DNA from: Dictyobacter arantiisoli
GTDB lineage: Bacteria > Chloroflexota > Ktedonobacteria > Ktedonobacterales > Ktedonobacteraceae
Length of the DNA: 43,460 nt
Assembly (NCBI RefSeq): GCF_008326305.1
Contig: NZ_BIXY01000060.1
Location: 1-43,460 of the forward strand
Reading direction: 5' to 3'
How positions within the stretch are numbered: position 1 is the stretch's first letter; every line of letters begins with the position of its first letter. The position numbers and the translations under genes were made by a program. Under the pieces are notes generated by a model. The model was not told the origin of the DNA. It worked only from the letters and a program-made list of their open reading frames with translations, and made no database searches. Below are positions 17,485-25,908 of this stretch, piece after piece.

Positions 17485-18126
17485 ATGCCAGAAGTACAGA
17501 CAACTGCCGCTATCATCCTTGCGGCTGGTAAATCCAGCCGCATGAATCATGAACAGCATAAGTTACTCTTGCCATTAGGGGGTCGTCCCATCCTGGCCCA
17601 TACACTTGATGCCGTACAATGCTCACAGGCGACACCTATCCTGCTCGTGCTGGGACATCAAGCAGAACAGATAGAGAACGCCATACGTGACAGTTTACAG
17701 AAAGAAACGATGCTCCTGCACAATCCCACTTACCAGCAAGGAATGAGCACTTCTTTATGTCTGGCACTGCAGATCCTCATTCCACGACCAACCATCGATA
17801 GCGCGATTATTTTACTTGGCGATCAGCCTTTCATGAGTCCCGCATTGATCGATGAGCTGATCAAGACCAGACACAAGACAGGCCAATCGATTATCGCCGC
17901 CAGTTACCACGGCAAACGTGGCAATCCGGTGCTGTTTGGGAGAGAACTCTGGGAAGAATTGGGAATGATCAGTGGTGACGAAGGTGGTAAAAGTGTCATC
18001 GCCCGCCATAAACAGGAGTTGGTCACCATTGAAACTGATGAGATAATGATTAATCATGATGTAGATACCTGGGATGCCTATCAACAGGCACTCACATACT
18101 GGCAAAGCCAGCAGCAGATATCATAG
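17485..18126 (+). CDS. MocA-like nucleotidyltransferase (MobA/NTP_transf_3 family)
   Basis: The 213-residue protein shows the signature AAIILAAGKSSRM followed by KLLLPLGG, the nucleotide-binding loop of MobA/MocA cytidylyl- or guanylyltransferases, and LLGDQPFM with the metal-binding aspartate. MocA-type enzymes attach CMP to molybdopterin for xanthine-dehydrogenase-type enzymes; related proteins use other small substrates. No molybdoenzyme gene is nearby, so the substrate is open. The start at 17485 is preferred because GGAGAGAGG precedes it; an in-frame ATG at 17446 lacks such a site. The next gene starts 12 bases downstream. Confidence 0.8.
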   Translation: MPEVQTTAAIILAAGKSSRMNHEQHKLLLPLGGRPILAHTLDAVQCSQATPILLVLGHQAEQIENAIRDSLQKETMLLHNPTYQQGMSTSLCLALQILIPRPTIDSAIILLGDQPFMSPALIDELIKTRHKTGQSIIAASYHGKRGNPVLFGRELWEELGMISGDEGGKSVIARHKQELVTIETDEIMINHDVDTWDAYQQALTYWQSQQQIS

Positions 18127-18138
18127 AAGGAAAGACTG

Positions 18139-18516
18139 ATGACAACTGAGGATACCAACAAGAAACAGGCCAGTTTCTGGCTTGATTATAGCCAACAACT
18201 TTCTAATTCCATCCGTTATGTCGAGGCGCTAAAAGCAGCCCAGCGTGCCGTCAAGCTCGATGATAGCAATGCGGAGGCCTGGTATGCACAGGGCACCTGC
18301 CAGGCTATGCTCGCGAACTATACGGATGCACTGTCTGATTTCGAACAGGCCCTCCAACACAATCCATCGTATGTACAGGCCTGGGATGGCAAAGCCTGGG
18401 TTGAAGGTATTCTTGGTCATAAAGAGGCCGCATTGCAAGCCGTTGAAAAGGCTCTGCAGATCGAGCCTGACTACCGCGAAGCTCGCCATCGAAAGAAATG
18501 GCTTGAAACCCTGTAA
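18139..18516 (+). CDS. small TPR-repeat protein
   Basis: This 125-residue protein is made almost entirely of about three tetratricopeptide repeats. A helix pair at about 14-45 is followed by clear units at about 49-80 (AWYAQGTCQAML to ALQHNPS) and 83-114 (AWDGKAWVEGIL to ALQIEPD). There is no signal peptide or membrane segment, so it is probably a cytosolic protein-interaction module. AGAAGGAAAG precedes the ATG. The gene lies 12 bases after the MocA-like gene and is very likely cotranscribed with it. Partner unknown. Confidence 0.75.
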   Translation: MTTEDTNKKQASFWLDYSQQLSNSIRYVEALKAAQRAVKLDDSNAEAWYAQGTCQAMLANYTDALSDFEQALQHNPSYVQAWDGKAWVEGILGHKEAALQAVEKALQIEPDYREARHRKKWLETL

Positions 18517-18558
18517 ATCTTATGTACAAGTGGCCCCAATCAAAGAAAGATAATGTAG

Positions 18559-19458
18559 CTACCGTCGCTGACCTGAAAAACTATGCTCACTCGCTACATC
18601 TATAGCGGGATTGCCATCTTGTACAGGAATAACCGGGCGAACAGGTTGCGTTTTGGTATCATTCATGATCAGGATGCCGATAGCACAACAACCCAACGCC
18701 ACACCGATCAAGTAGCCAGCAATTGTATCGGTGATAAAATGCACGCCGATATACATTTGCATAAAACCGCCCAGAAAAGCTCCCAGCCCACAGATGACCA
18801 TTAAGATTCTGCCTGACCAGCGTGGACGTAGATAGCGTGCGCAGATCCAGGCCAGCACCAGACCAGTCAGGCACCAGCGCATCGCATGACCACCCGGAAA
18901 GCTATTCTCACTATCCCCTGTCGAAGGGAGCAATGGCAGTTGAGAAACGGTATGAGCCCAATTCACCTGCTGACCTGGTGGATTGGGCACCTGCCCCAAT
19001 AAACCCAGGCCCGCAGCCAGATGTACCGAGAAAGGTTGGCCTTGCATCTGCGGACAGGTCAAAACAGTCATACCTGAACGCAAATTGGGTGGTAAAGGCA
19101 ACGTAAATAGCATCTTCCCTACTACTTCTATCACAACCGCCAGAAAAAGTAATCCCAACAAATAAACCAACACACGCTTGCGATGACCTGCCAAAACGCA
19201 GACCACACCCAAAAGCAATAACACAACCGCCGTCATCGGTGCTTCACCCAATTGGCGCCACATCAAGAAAGAGCAATCCAAACGAGTAATTGGACGTCCG
19301 ACCAACCAGCGCTCAATTTCTACTGTAGATTGATTCAATATACCGGTCGCATACATAGCTGTATAGATAAAAAACAGCAGGCTCACCACGGCCGACGCGA
19401 TAAACCAGCGCCGGGCTGCAGGATATTTTTGTAATAAGAAGGCAGATGACCTTATCAT
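18559..19458 (-). CDS. PAP2-superfamily membrane protein with degenerate active site
   Basis: The 299-residue protein has about six membrane helices and a PAP2 fold signature. The second motif reads FPGGHAMR (187-194, normally PSGH) and the third reads MYIGVHFITDTIAG with H240 and D244. The arginine expected six residues before H240 is Q234. The first motif K-x6-RP appears only as K115 followed by LPLPP with no arginine. The histidines are kept but the phosphate-binding arginines are not, so classical lipid-phosphate phosphatase activity is doubtful. A long loop rich in Pro, Gly and Ser (about 120-185) precedes the second motif. It lies 44 bases downstream of the AI-2E-family gene, same strand. 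Confidence 0.7.
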   Translation of the reverse strand: MIRSSAFLLQKYPAARRWFIASAVVSLLFFIYTAMYATGILNQSTVEIERWLVGRPITRLDCSFLMWRQLGEAPMTAVVLLLLGVVCVLAGHRKRVLVYLLGLLFLAVVIEVVGKMLFTLPLPPNLRSGMTVLTCPQMQGQPFSVHLAAGLGLLGQVPNPPGQQVNWAHTVSQLPLLPSTGDSENSFPGGHAMRWCLTGLVLAWICARYLRPRWSGRILMVICGLGAFLGGFMQMYIGVHFITDTIAGYLIGVALGCCAIGILIMNDTKTQPVRPVIPVQDGNPAIDVASEHSFSGQRR

Positions 19459-19502
19459 TTTCGGTAATTTCTACCTTTTCCCCTTTTTGTCAAACAGAGC
19501 GT

Positions 19503-20867
19503 TTAGTTTTTCTCATCCGCAGAATAGTTGTGCTCAGTGGTGGGTTGAGGATGGGCGATGGCAGGATCTTGCTCCTCTTCAGACACAGGTTCAGTAGAGG
19601 AATCACGTCCCGATCGCTGAGGAGCATTCACAGAAATATATTTACTTCTCGCTCCTACACGTGGCAGTGTGATTCTTCGGCGTACGCGCTCACTGGTACT
19701 TGCAGTAGTAGTCGGAGAGGCGCGTAACGGCCGCTTCAAAGCCCAGGGAGCGCGCTTCCGAGACAACATTTGATCCGCAGTCTCGCCACGTGCCGAACGA
19801 TAAAGACTGGCGACCACAACCCAGGCCGCTGCCACCAGCGGTGTTGCCACCAGCGCACCAATCGCACCCCCAAAGGCTCCAAACGAATCGCCAAACAACT
19901 TGGCAAATACCACCAGAGACATAATTGACACAACAGGATGCAACCCAACTGCATGACCCACAATACGCGGTCCCAGAATATTGCTCTCCAGAATCTGGAT
20001 CAGCACAAAACAGACGACCAGAATCAGCGTGCGTGGAAAAGGATCGGGCAACAGCAACGAAGCAATCAGCGGCGAGATAGAGGCCAGGAATGGTCCAACC
20101 ATAGGAATTGTCTCGAAGAGGAAACCCAGCACTCCGAAAATCAAGGCAAACTGTCCCAGACCAGTAAAGGAGCACACAAGTCCCACCGCCACGCCAATAA
20201 TCACCGCCAGCGTCAATTGCCCACGGATGTAGTTGCCGACAACGCGTGTCAATGCATCCTCAAACAATAATGCGTTGGATAACGAGCGCTTGGGTAGAAT
20301 CTCTATAATGCTATCGCGAATTCGTTTACCATCCAGAGTAAGATAAAAACTGACCATCAAAACAATCAAAAAGTTCAAGAAGGTGTTGGTCAAAACCAGC
20401 ACAAAACTGATAGTATTATTCACGGCAGCATTTGTGAAACTCGACACCTGTGAGCTAAACTGTCCTATCGTTTGATCAATACGAGCTTGTGGAATATGTG
20501 CCTGCACACGTAAAAAATCCAGAAGTGCACTATACCTTTCTGGAATATTATTTGTAAAATCTACTATGGTACTTGAGAAAACCGTTACCTGACCAACAAA
20601 AGAAGATACTAGTAAATAAGACAAAGCACCAATCACCACCAATACTAAGATATAGGATATGATAGTGGCGAATAAACGTGGCAATCCATGTTTTGTAAAA
20701 AAATTAGCCAATGGTGTAATTAAGAAGGCTACCGTCATAGAGAGCAACAGTAACAGGATTGCTATGATAAATTGGTTTACCAGTATCCATAGCGTCCATA
20801 TAATAATACCCATGCAGATGACGCAGATTAAAACATCGCGTCTTCGCTGCCAGTCAATTTGGCCCAT
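19503..20867 (-). CDS. AI-2E family (PerM/UPF0118) transporter
   Basis: The 454-residue integral membrane protein has the AI-2E/PerM layout: N-terminal helix pairs (about 10-75), a soluble loop with LLVSSFVGQVTVFSSTI and amphipathic helices, then a block of helices containing GLGQFALIFGVLGFLFETIPMVGP and NILGPRIVGHAVGLHPVVSIMSL, the best conserved part. Members act as small-molecule exporters or Na+/H+ antiporters; the substrate here is unknown. A hydrophilic tail of about 100 residues rich in Arg and Ser is extra. The start at 20867 (MGQIDWQRRR) has AAGGAT nearby; a longer frame to 20930 does not. The 276-base gap up to tmk shows no feature I can support. Confidence 0.85.
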   Translation of the reverse strand: MGQIDWQRRRDVLICVICMGIIIWTLWILVNQFIIAILLLLLSMTVAFLITPLANFFTKHGLPRLFATIISYILVLVVIGALSYLLVSSFVGQVTVFSSTIVDFTNNIPERYSALLDFLRVQAHIPQARIDQTIGQFSSQVSSFTNAAVNNTISFVLVLTNTFLNFLIVLMVSFYLTLDGKRIRDSIIEILPKRSLSNALLFEDALTRVVGNYIRGQLTLAVIIGVAVGLVCSFTGLGQFALIFGVLGFLFETIPMVGPFLASISPLIASLLLPDPFPRTLILVVCFVLIQILESNILGPRIVGHAVGLHPVVSIMSLVVFAKLFGDSFGAFGGAIGALVATPLVAAAWVVVASLYRSARGETADQMLSRKRAPWALKRPLRASPTTTASTSERVRRRITLPRVGARSKYISVNAPQRSGRDSSTEPVSEEEQDPAIAHPQPTTEHNYSADEKN

Positions 20868-21143
20868 ACTATTTATCCTTCTCGCGCTATTATAATCACA
20901 GAGAAAAGTCGTGAACCCTTGCGCACACAAATATATCTCTTAATAAATTCTTTCGCTAAGGGTAATACGATCCAACTCAGAAGAATGCTGCAAGTATTCA
21001 GAGAAAAAGGGGAGCATAACACAAACTCATCCGATAATAAGTACAAAATACAACATTTTTGAGTTTATAGCAATGCAAGTCAATTTTTTTGAAAAGTGTT
21101 CAAATACTATGCTCCCTACAAATGACAGCACAAAACCAGAATC

Positions 21144-21803
21144 TTAAGCCACAGACGTTTGAAAGAGGTGTTGAGTGAGCAGAATAATATCTTGATGAAC
21201 CTGCTCGGGTGGCTGAGAAGCATCAATAATTTTCATTCGCTGCGGATAAGCTTGAGCCAGGGTTAGAAAGGCCTGCCGCAGGCGCGTATGAAAGGCAACT
21301 GACGCCAGATCGAAACGACTTTGTTCTTCCCGTTGTCCACGAGCGTCGTGAGCTTTGCTGGTGCGCAGATGCACCAGTTCAGGATCAAGGTCGAGGAAAA
21401 AGGTGAGATCAGGAGCGTGCCCCTGTGTGGCGAGGCGTGAAAGATACTCTATCAATTCGGTACCTACGCCTTGCGCGGCCCCTTGATAAGCGATACTGGA
21501 GTCAAAACAGCGGTCGGAGACAACCACTTTATGGGCAGCCAGTGCAGGCAGGATCAGCGTCTCAAAATGTTGCGCTCGATCCGCCTGGAACAAAAAAGCC
21601 TCGGCAAGGGGAGTAATAGTCAATTCGGGATGCTGAAAAAGCAGTCGGCGAATCTCAACACCCAGTGAGGTACCACCTGGCTCACGAGTACGTACAAATG
21701 GATATCCCTCGCGCTCCAGCCAGCCTTCAAATAAATCCAACTGAGTCGTCTTGCCTGCGCCATCCAGACCCTCAAACGAGATAAAATATCCGCGCTCCAT
21801 CAC
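21144..21803 (-). CDS. tmk: thymidylate kinase
   Basis: The 219-residue enzyme phosphorylates dTMP to dTDP. It shows the P-loop FEGLDGAGKTTQ (10-21), the dTMP-binding REPGGT, the SDRCFDSSIAYQGAAQG segment, and a lid with arginines (RGQREEQSRFD). The frame starts with GTG at 21803 and has an ATG at 21800; an AGGGAG upstream fits either. It is 47 bases from dcd on the same strand, grouping two steps of dTTP supply. Confidence 0.95.
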   Translation of the reverse strand: MMERGYFISFEGLDGAGKTTQLDLFEGWLEREGYPFVRTREPGGTSLGVEIRRLLFQHPELTITPLAEAFLFQADRAQHFETLILPALAAHKVVVSDRCFDSSIAYQGAAQGVGTELIEYLSRLATQGHAPDLTFFLDLDPELVHLRTSKAHDARGQREEQSRFDLASVAFHTRLRQAFLTLAQAYPQRMKIIDASQPPEQVHQDIILLTQHLFQTSVA

Positions 21804-21850
21804 TGCAAAACTCCCTTGCTTATATCTCTGGAAAAAGGATCAACAGTTAC

Positions 21851-22444
21851 TTAGTGTACACGGTCTGTGCGATAAATATCATAGTCCCAATCGAAATATG
21901 GTTTGGGCAACATGTCCTCTGGAGTCCATTGCTGATCGTGGGTACCATACTTACCGTGATATTCTTTTAACGTCTCGCCCACATATTCAAAGGTCATCTG
22001 ACAGATACGGAAGCCCACCGGGACCAGAATGGTGGTCTGGGTATGATTGCTGATCTCCATGGTCCAGCGGCTAATATAGCCAACATCCCCAACGCCCGCG
22101 CAACGACAAACCGACAAACCCGAGCGCGCCACCGTACTGCGCGAATACATTTTTGCCAGGTAGCCGTTATGGCCGCCGATGATCTCCTGGGTATGAGCCA
22201 GAATGGTTGTGCCAGGGCGAATCGCGATGACACCATCCTTCGCCTGCCGTGGCTCACCCCAATAGCCACGAATCTCATCCGGGATATCCAGATGCATGAC
22301 TTCAATGTTGGCATCACCCTGGAAATACCAATCGCCCAGACGGCAATCATAGGAATTTGGCCCCAGATGACGCTCATTAAATGGCTCGATAATAAGATTG
22401 CCGTTTTTCAACTCTTCCACAATACGTTTATCTGACAACAACAT
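21851..22444 (-). CDS. dcd: dCTP deaminase
   Basis: The 197-residue trimeric dUTPase-fold enzyme converts dCTP to dUTP for dTTP synthesis. The conserved SRSTVARSGL (substrate-binding serine and arginine) and GDVGYISRWTMEI with the catalytic glutamate are visible. The C-terminus ends shortly after EYHGKYG, as in the family. I start at 22444 (MLLSDKRIV) because AGGAG lies ten bases upstream; a longer frame to 22474 is unsupported. I cannot tell from sequence whether it is bifunctional (deaminase plus dUTPase). Confidence 0.9.
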   Translation of the reverse strand: MLLSDKRIVEELKNGNLIIEPFNERHLGPNSYDCRLGDWYFQGDANIEVMHLDIPDEIRGYWGEPRQAKDGVIAIRPGTTILAHTQEIIGGHNGYLAKMYSRSTVARSGLSVCRCAGVGDVGYISRWTMEISNHTQTTILVPVGFRICQMTFEYVGETLKEYHGKYGTHDQQWTPEDMLPKPYFDWDYDIYRTDRVH

Positions 22445-22586
22445 AGCACAATAGCTCCTGAAATAAGATATCAAAAAACCCGCTCACATACGCTTCTCGA
22501 TGCTCAGACATACCTCAGAATAGTTGAGCCGGGGCCTCATTTTTACGCAGGGCAGAACACTCTCCCCGCAATCGAGTCAGCGCTCA

Positions 22587-24686
22587 TTATAACGCATCAT
22601 CGCCCATTAGAGTAGTCCCAACTGTGAGCATTGTTGAGTCTACGCTTGCCTCCGTAATAGATGCAGACCGCACCAACGAAATCTCTTCCCAAATACGCTG
22701 GATCAAAGCAGTAACCTCATCCTCACACGAGAGGGCCTGCTGGAAAGGAAAAAAAGCCCGATCCTGACTGTGATAATGAATCCAACGACTGATAATATTA
22801 ATTTGATCCACTTCCGCTTTGCCAACAACCGTAGGTGGCATCCCCGAGCGAGCGGCACGCTGCAACAAACTATTGATAGCTTCCTGCATCAACAGGGGAT
22901 CATGATAGACGCTACGCTGTTCCACCAGGCGACCATGGCGGATTAAAAAGATCTCATTACAATCTTCCAGTGCCGAGGGATAGATGATAAAGAGGTTGTT
23001 AGCTTCTACTGCTCCGGTGATCAAACGCTGCCCGATTAATACCTCATCGGTACTGCGGATAGCATCCCGTAGCCAGGCGGCACGCTCAAAGTTAAGATTC
23101 TGAGCCGCTTCCTGCATCTGTCTGCGCAGGCGCTCTAACAAATCTTCACTTTCGCCACCCAGAAAGGCGCAAATCTGAGTAATAAGACGCTGATACTCCT
23201 CCATATCAGCTCCACCACGACAGGGCGCGCTACAGCGCCCCAGATGGAAGCGTAGGCAAGGATCGGAGGGTTTTGCGCTTGGCGGCAGGGAACGCGTGCA
23301 TGTTCGTACGGGAAATATCTTCTGGATCAATTCGATGGTCAGATCAACCATACGCCGACTGCGGAAAGGACCAAAATAGCGTGCTCCGTCAGCCGCAACC
23401 TCGCGTGTCGCATACACGCGTGGAAAATCATGCTGCACATCAATTTTGATAAACGGATAAAGCTCATAATTTCGTAGCTGCACATTATAGACTGGTTGCA
23501 GTTCTTTAATCAACCGCGACTCCACTAATAATGCCTCAAGTTCGGAACTCAGTACCCGCGTCTCAATCTCTTTAACGCTTTGCAACAGGCCATCCATTTT
23601 ACGTGTATAGCCGAGAGGCTGGCTATAGTAGGAGGAAAGACGGTCTTTCAAAGACTTGGCCTTACCGACATAAATCACCTGACCCCTCGCATCCTTCATG
23701 AGATAGACACCAGGGCGAGTGGGAAAATCGCGCTTCCAGGCTGGATTGAGGAAGAGGTTTCCATTGGGGCGTACGATAGCCTGTGTGTTCATACCAATAT
23801 CAGAACGCGCCTGCTGTTGCTCTTTAAGCGTCGCTTGCTCAATATCGCCACTCCAGGCTACTGGTAATTGGATGCGGCGCTGCAAATGGCCGAGCGTTAC
23901 AATCCCTTGTTGCTGGGCCAGGGCCAGGATACGATTAAACACTTCGGCTGTGACCTCAGCATCCCCAAAAGCTCGATGGCGATTGTGTGTCTGGATCTGT
24001 AGATATGCAGCCACCATATCCAGTTTAAAGCGCTTGAGACCGGGCAGAAAGCGTCGAGCCAGGGGAATAGTATCAAAACCCTTCACTTGAAATGAGAGGT
24101 CCAATAGATCGGCTTCAGCGGAAAGAAAATTCAAATCGAAGCCAACATTATGTCCTACCAACGGCGCACCATCAATAAAATCCAATAACACTGGCATGAT
24201 CTGTGCCGCATCTGGAGCTTCGCTGACCATCGCCTGGGTGATCCCGGTAAAGCGTTCGATAAATGGTGGGAGATGGCGGTGCGGATTAAGCAGGCTTTGA
24301 TAAGAGTCAATAATTTTACCACCGCGTACACGCACAGCCGCCACCTCAATCACGCGATCAATTCCTGGACGTAGTCCTGTGGTTTCTGTATCGATCACGA
24401 CAAACTCAACCTGATCCAGAGTGCGCCGGGTATGCTGCCAGGCAGTTAATGACCACTGCTTCTCTTCACTTATCTCATTGTCGACATGCTCTACAAACAG
24501 GGTCGAGCTACGTAACGTCTGCCGCAGCAATACTCTCCAGAGGTGTTGATTGCCATCAGCCCCGAAGAGATGGCGAATTAACGCCTCTTCAGTAACCGGC
24601 TTCCCCATCGTTTCCAACAAATCATGCGCGCGACGGACCAACATTCGTCGCTGCGGTGTGACACTACTCTCCCCCTCCAACGCCAT
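22587..24686 (-). CDS. DEDDh exonuclease fused to a UvrC/Cho-like GIY-YIG nuclease
   Basis: In the 699-residue protein a helical region (1-90) precedes a DnaQ-type 3'-5' exonuclease with D99 and E101 (IDTETTGL), D184 (HNVGFDLNF) and the H237/D242 pair (HRAFGDAE). Next comes a GIY-YIG nuclease (about 326-345: GVYL, IYVGKAKSLKDR). Cysteines 463, 477, 485 and 489 follow, spaced like the Fe-S cysteines of UvrC, then a UVR-type UvrB-binding helix pair (about 516-549). The C-terminal RNase H-like endonuclease and helix-hairpin-helix of full UvrC are missing, so it resembles Cho: one incision, coupled to an exonuclease. The likely role is DNA repair with UvrB. Start at 24686 is set by GAGGAGG nine bases upstream. 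The fusion occurs in other phyla. Confidence 0.9.
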   Translation of the reverse strand: MALEGESSVTPQRRMLVRRAHDLLETMGKPVTEEALIRHLFGADGNQHLWRVLLRQTLRSSTLFVEHVDNEISEEKQWSLTAWQHTRRTLDQVEFVVIDTETTGLRPGIDRVIEVAAVRVRGGKIIDSYQSLLNPHRHLPPFIERFTGITQAMVSEAPDAAQIMPVLLDFIDGAPLVGHNVGFDLNFLSAEADLLDLSFQVKGFDTIPLARRFLPGLKRFKLDMVAAYLQIQTHNRHRAFGDAEVTAEVFNRILALAQQQGIVTLGHLQRRIQLPVAWSGDIEQATLKEQQQARSDIGMNTQAIVRPNGNLFLNPAWKRDFPTRPGVYLMKDARGQVIYVGKAKSLKDRLSSYYSQPLGYTRKMDGLLQSVKEIETRVLSSELEALLVESRLIKELQPVYNVQLRNYELYPFIKIDVQHDFPRVYATREVAADGARYFGPFRSRRMVDLTIELIQKIFPVRTCTRSLPPSAKPSDPCLRFHLGRCSAPCRGGADMEEYQRLITQICAFLGGESEDLLERLRRQMQEAAQNLNFERAAWLRDAIRSTDEVLIGQRLITGAVEANNLFIIYPSALEDCNEIFLIRHGRLVEQRSVYHDPLLMQEAINSLLQRAARSGMPPTVVGKAEVDQINIISRWIHYHSQDRAFFPFQQALSCEDEVTALIQRIWEEISLVRSASITEASVDSTMLTVGTTLMGDDAL

Positions 24687-24897
24687 AACAACGCGCCTCC
24701 TCTGTACAATAAACAACACAGACTAGACCATATGTACGAGAATAGCACGCGCAAAACGGTTTTGGCAAGCAAACGCGCAAGATGGCTAATGATGCGGAAC
24801 CATTCTGGAAAACCAGCCAGATAGAAGCGGCGCAAAGTAGTTATTACTATCCATGCCGTTTCCAGCAAGATCATTTAGAATAAAAAGGAGAGACCTC

Positions 24898-24915
24898 GGT
24901 TAAGGATCCTTAACC
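24898..24915. promoter_or_regulatory. perfect 18-bp palindrome, likely operator of the alpha/beta hydrolase gene
   Basis: GGTTAAGGATCCTTAACC is exactly self-complementary and ends five bases before the -35 hexamer at 24921. That is a typical place for an activator or repressor dimer. It is too tight to be a terminator because there is no loop and no T-run. Confidence 0.5.
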
Positions 24916-24920
24916 CCAGG

Positions 24921-24949
24921 TTCCAAACGATACTATTTTATGCTATACT
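24921..24949 (+). promoter_or_regulatory. promoter of the alpha/beta hydrolase gene
   Basis: TTCCAA (24921-24926, weak) and TATACT (24944-24949) are 17 bases apart. Transcription would begin near 24956, which rules against the upstream ATG at 24956 and supports the start at 24989. The weak -35 box suggests help from a factor bound at the palindrome. Confidence 0.5.
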
Positions 24950-24988
24950 ACTGAAATGGTACAAATGTTCGATAAGGAAGGAAGATTT

Positions 24989-25867
24989 ATGTCGCCAGAA
25001 CAACAGCCAGATGAACAAGAAGCATTAGCTGGTTATGCGCAACCAGTTGTCTATAGCATTCCACAGATGGATCAGGTTCATGTCCATAAAAATATTGCCT
25101 ATAAGAACGTCGATGGAGAAGATCTCTATTTTGACGTCTATTATCCCACGGATTATCGGCGACACAAACCGCTTCCGGCCGTGATCTTTATTCACGGAGA
25201 TGCACCGGTCAGCATTCTTAAACATATCAAAGACCATCCACAGTACACCTCATGGGGCAAACTGATCGCTGCCTCTGGCATGATCGCCATCACAGCCAAT
25301 CACCGCTCCACAGAAGGATTGAGCAACGTCGTTGGGAGAGCTAATGACATCGACGATTGTATTACCTATGTGCGCGATCAGAGCACACAACTACATATTG
25401 ACGCCAACAAAATCGGTCTCTGGACCTGCTCTGCCGGTGCCTTTTTTGCGCTACGCATCGCCCTCTACGAAACGCCAGACTACATCCGCTGCCTGTCATC
25501 TTACTATGGTCTTACGGAACTTCAAGCCTATTATCAGGCTCTGTATGGCGGTGTGGCAGAGGAGAACGACTTTCTGCGTCCGGTCTTTACTGAAGACGAC
25601 TTCGCCGAATTCTCCGCCAGTAATCTGCTCTCATTGCGTACCACAGATATTCCACCGCTCTTTATTGCTCGCGCCGGATCAGACTATCCCGTCCTGAATA
25701 GCGCCCTTGATCAATTCGTCGGTGAGGCGCTGGCACAAAATGTTGAACTCACTCTGATGAATCATCCTACCGGACAACATTCCTTTGACCTCCTTGATAA
25801 GGACGCACGTACTGAGGAGATCATAGAAGCCACACTAGAGTTTTTCCAAAAACATTTGCTATACTAA
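24989..25867 (+). CDS. alpha/beta hydrolase (esterase/dienelactone hydrolase-like)
   Basis: The 292-residue protein has an alpha/beta-hydrolase core. The strand AVIFIHGDAP carries the HG oxyanion hole, and the nucleophile elbow is WTCSAGA (serine flanked by Cys and Ala). An acidic residue lies in LFIARAGSDYPV and the histidine in PTGQHSFD near the C-terminus. There is no signal peptide, so it is cytosolic. BD-FAE-like and dienelactone-hydrolase-like enzymes share this pattern and the substrate is not predictable. AAGGAAGG just before 24989 decides the start. It stands alone with its own promoter and operator, 41 bases before the RNase HIII gene. Confidence 0.8.
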   Translation: MSPEQQPDEQEALAGYAQPVVYSIPQMDQVHVHKNIAYKNVDGEDLYFDVYYPTDYRRHKPLPAVIFIHGDAPVSILKHIKDHPQYTSWGKLIAASGMIAITANHRSTEGLSNVVGRANDIDDCITYVRDQSTQLHIDANKIGLWTCSAGAFFALRIALYETPDYIRCLSSYYGLTELQAYYQALYGGVAEENDFLRPVFTEDDFAEFSASNLLSLRTTDIPPLFIARAGSDYPVLNSALDQFVGEALAQNVELTLMNHPTGQHSFDLLDKDARTEEIIEATLEFFQKHLLY

Positions 25868-25908
25868 TCCCTCAAACAAAAGCAAGTATCTGCGAAAGAG
25901 GGATCGTT

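Noticed and set aside
22513-22528. CAGAATAGTTGAG upstream of dcd, similar to an element end.
   Set aside because: Only about ten bases match and there is no second end, so it is not called as an element.
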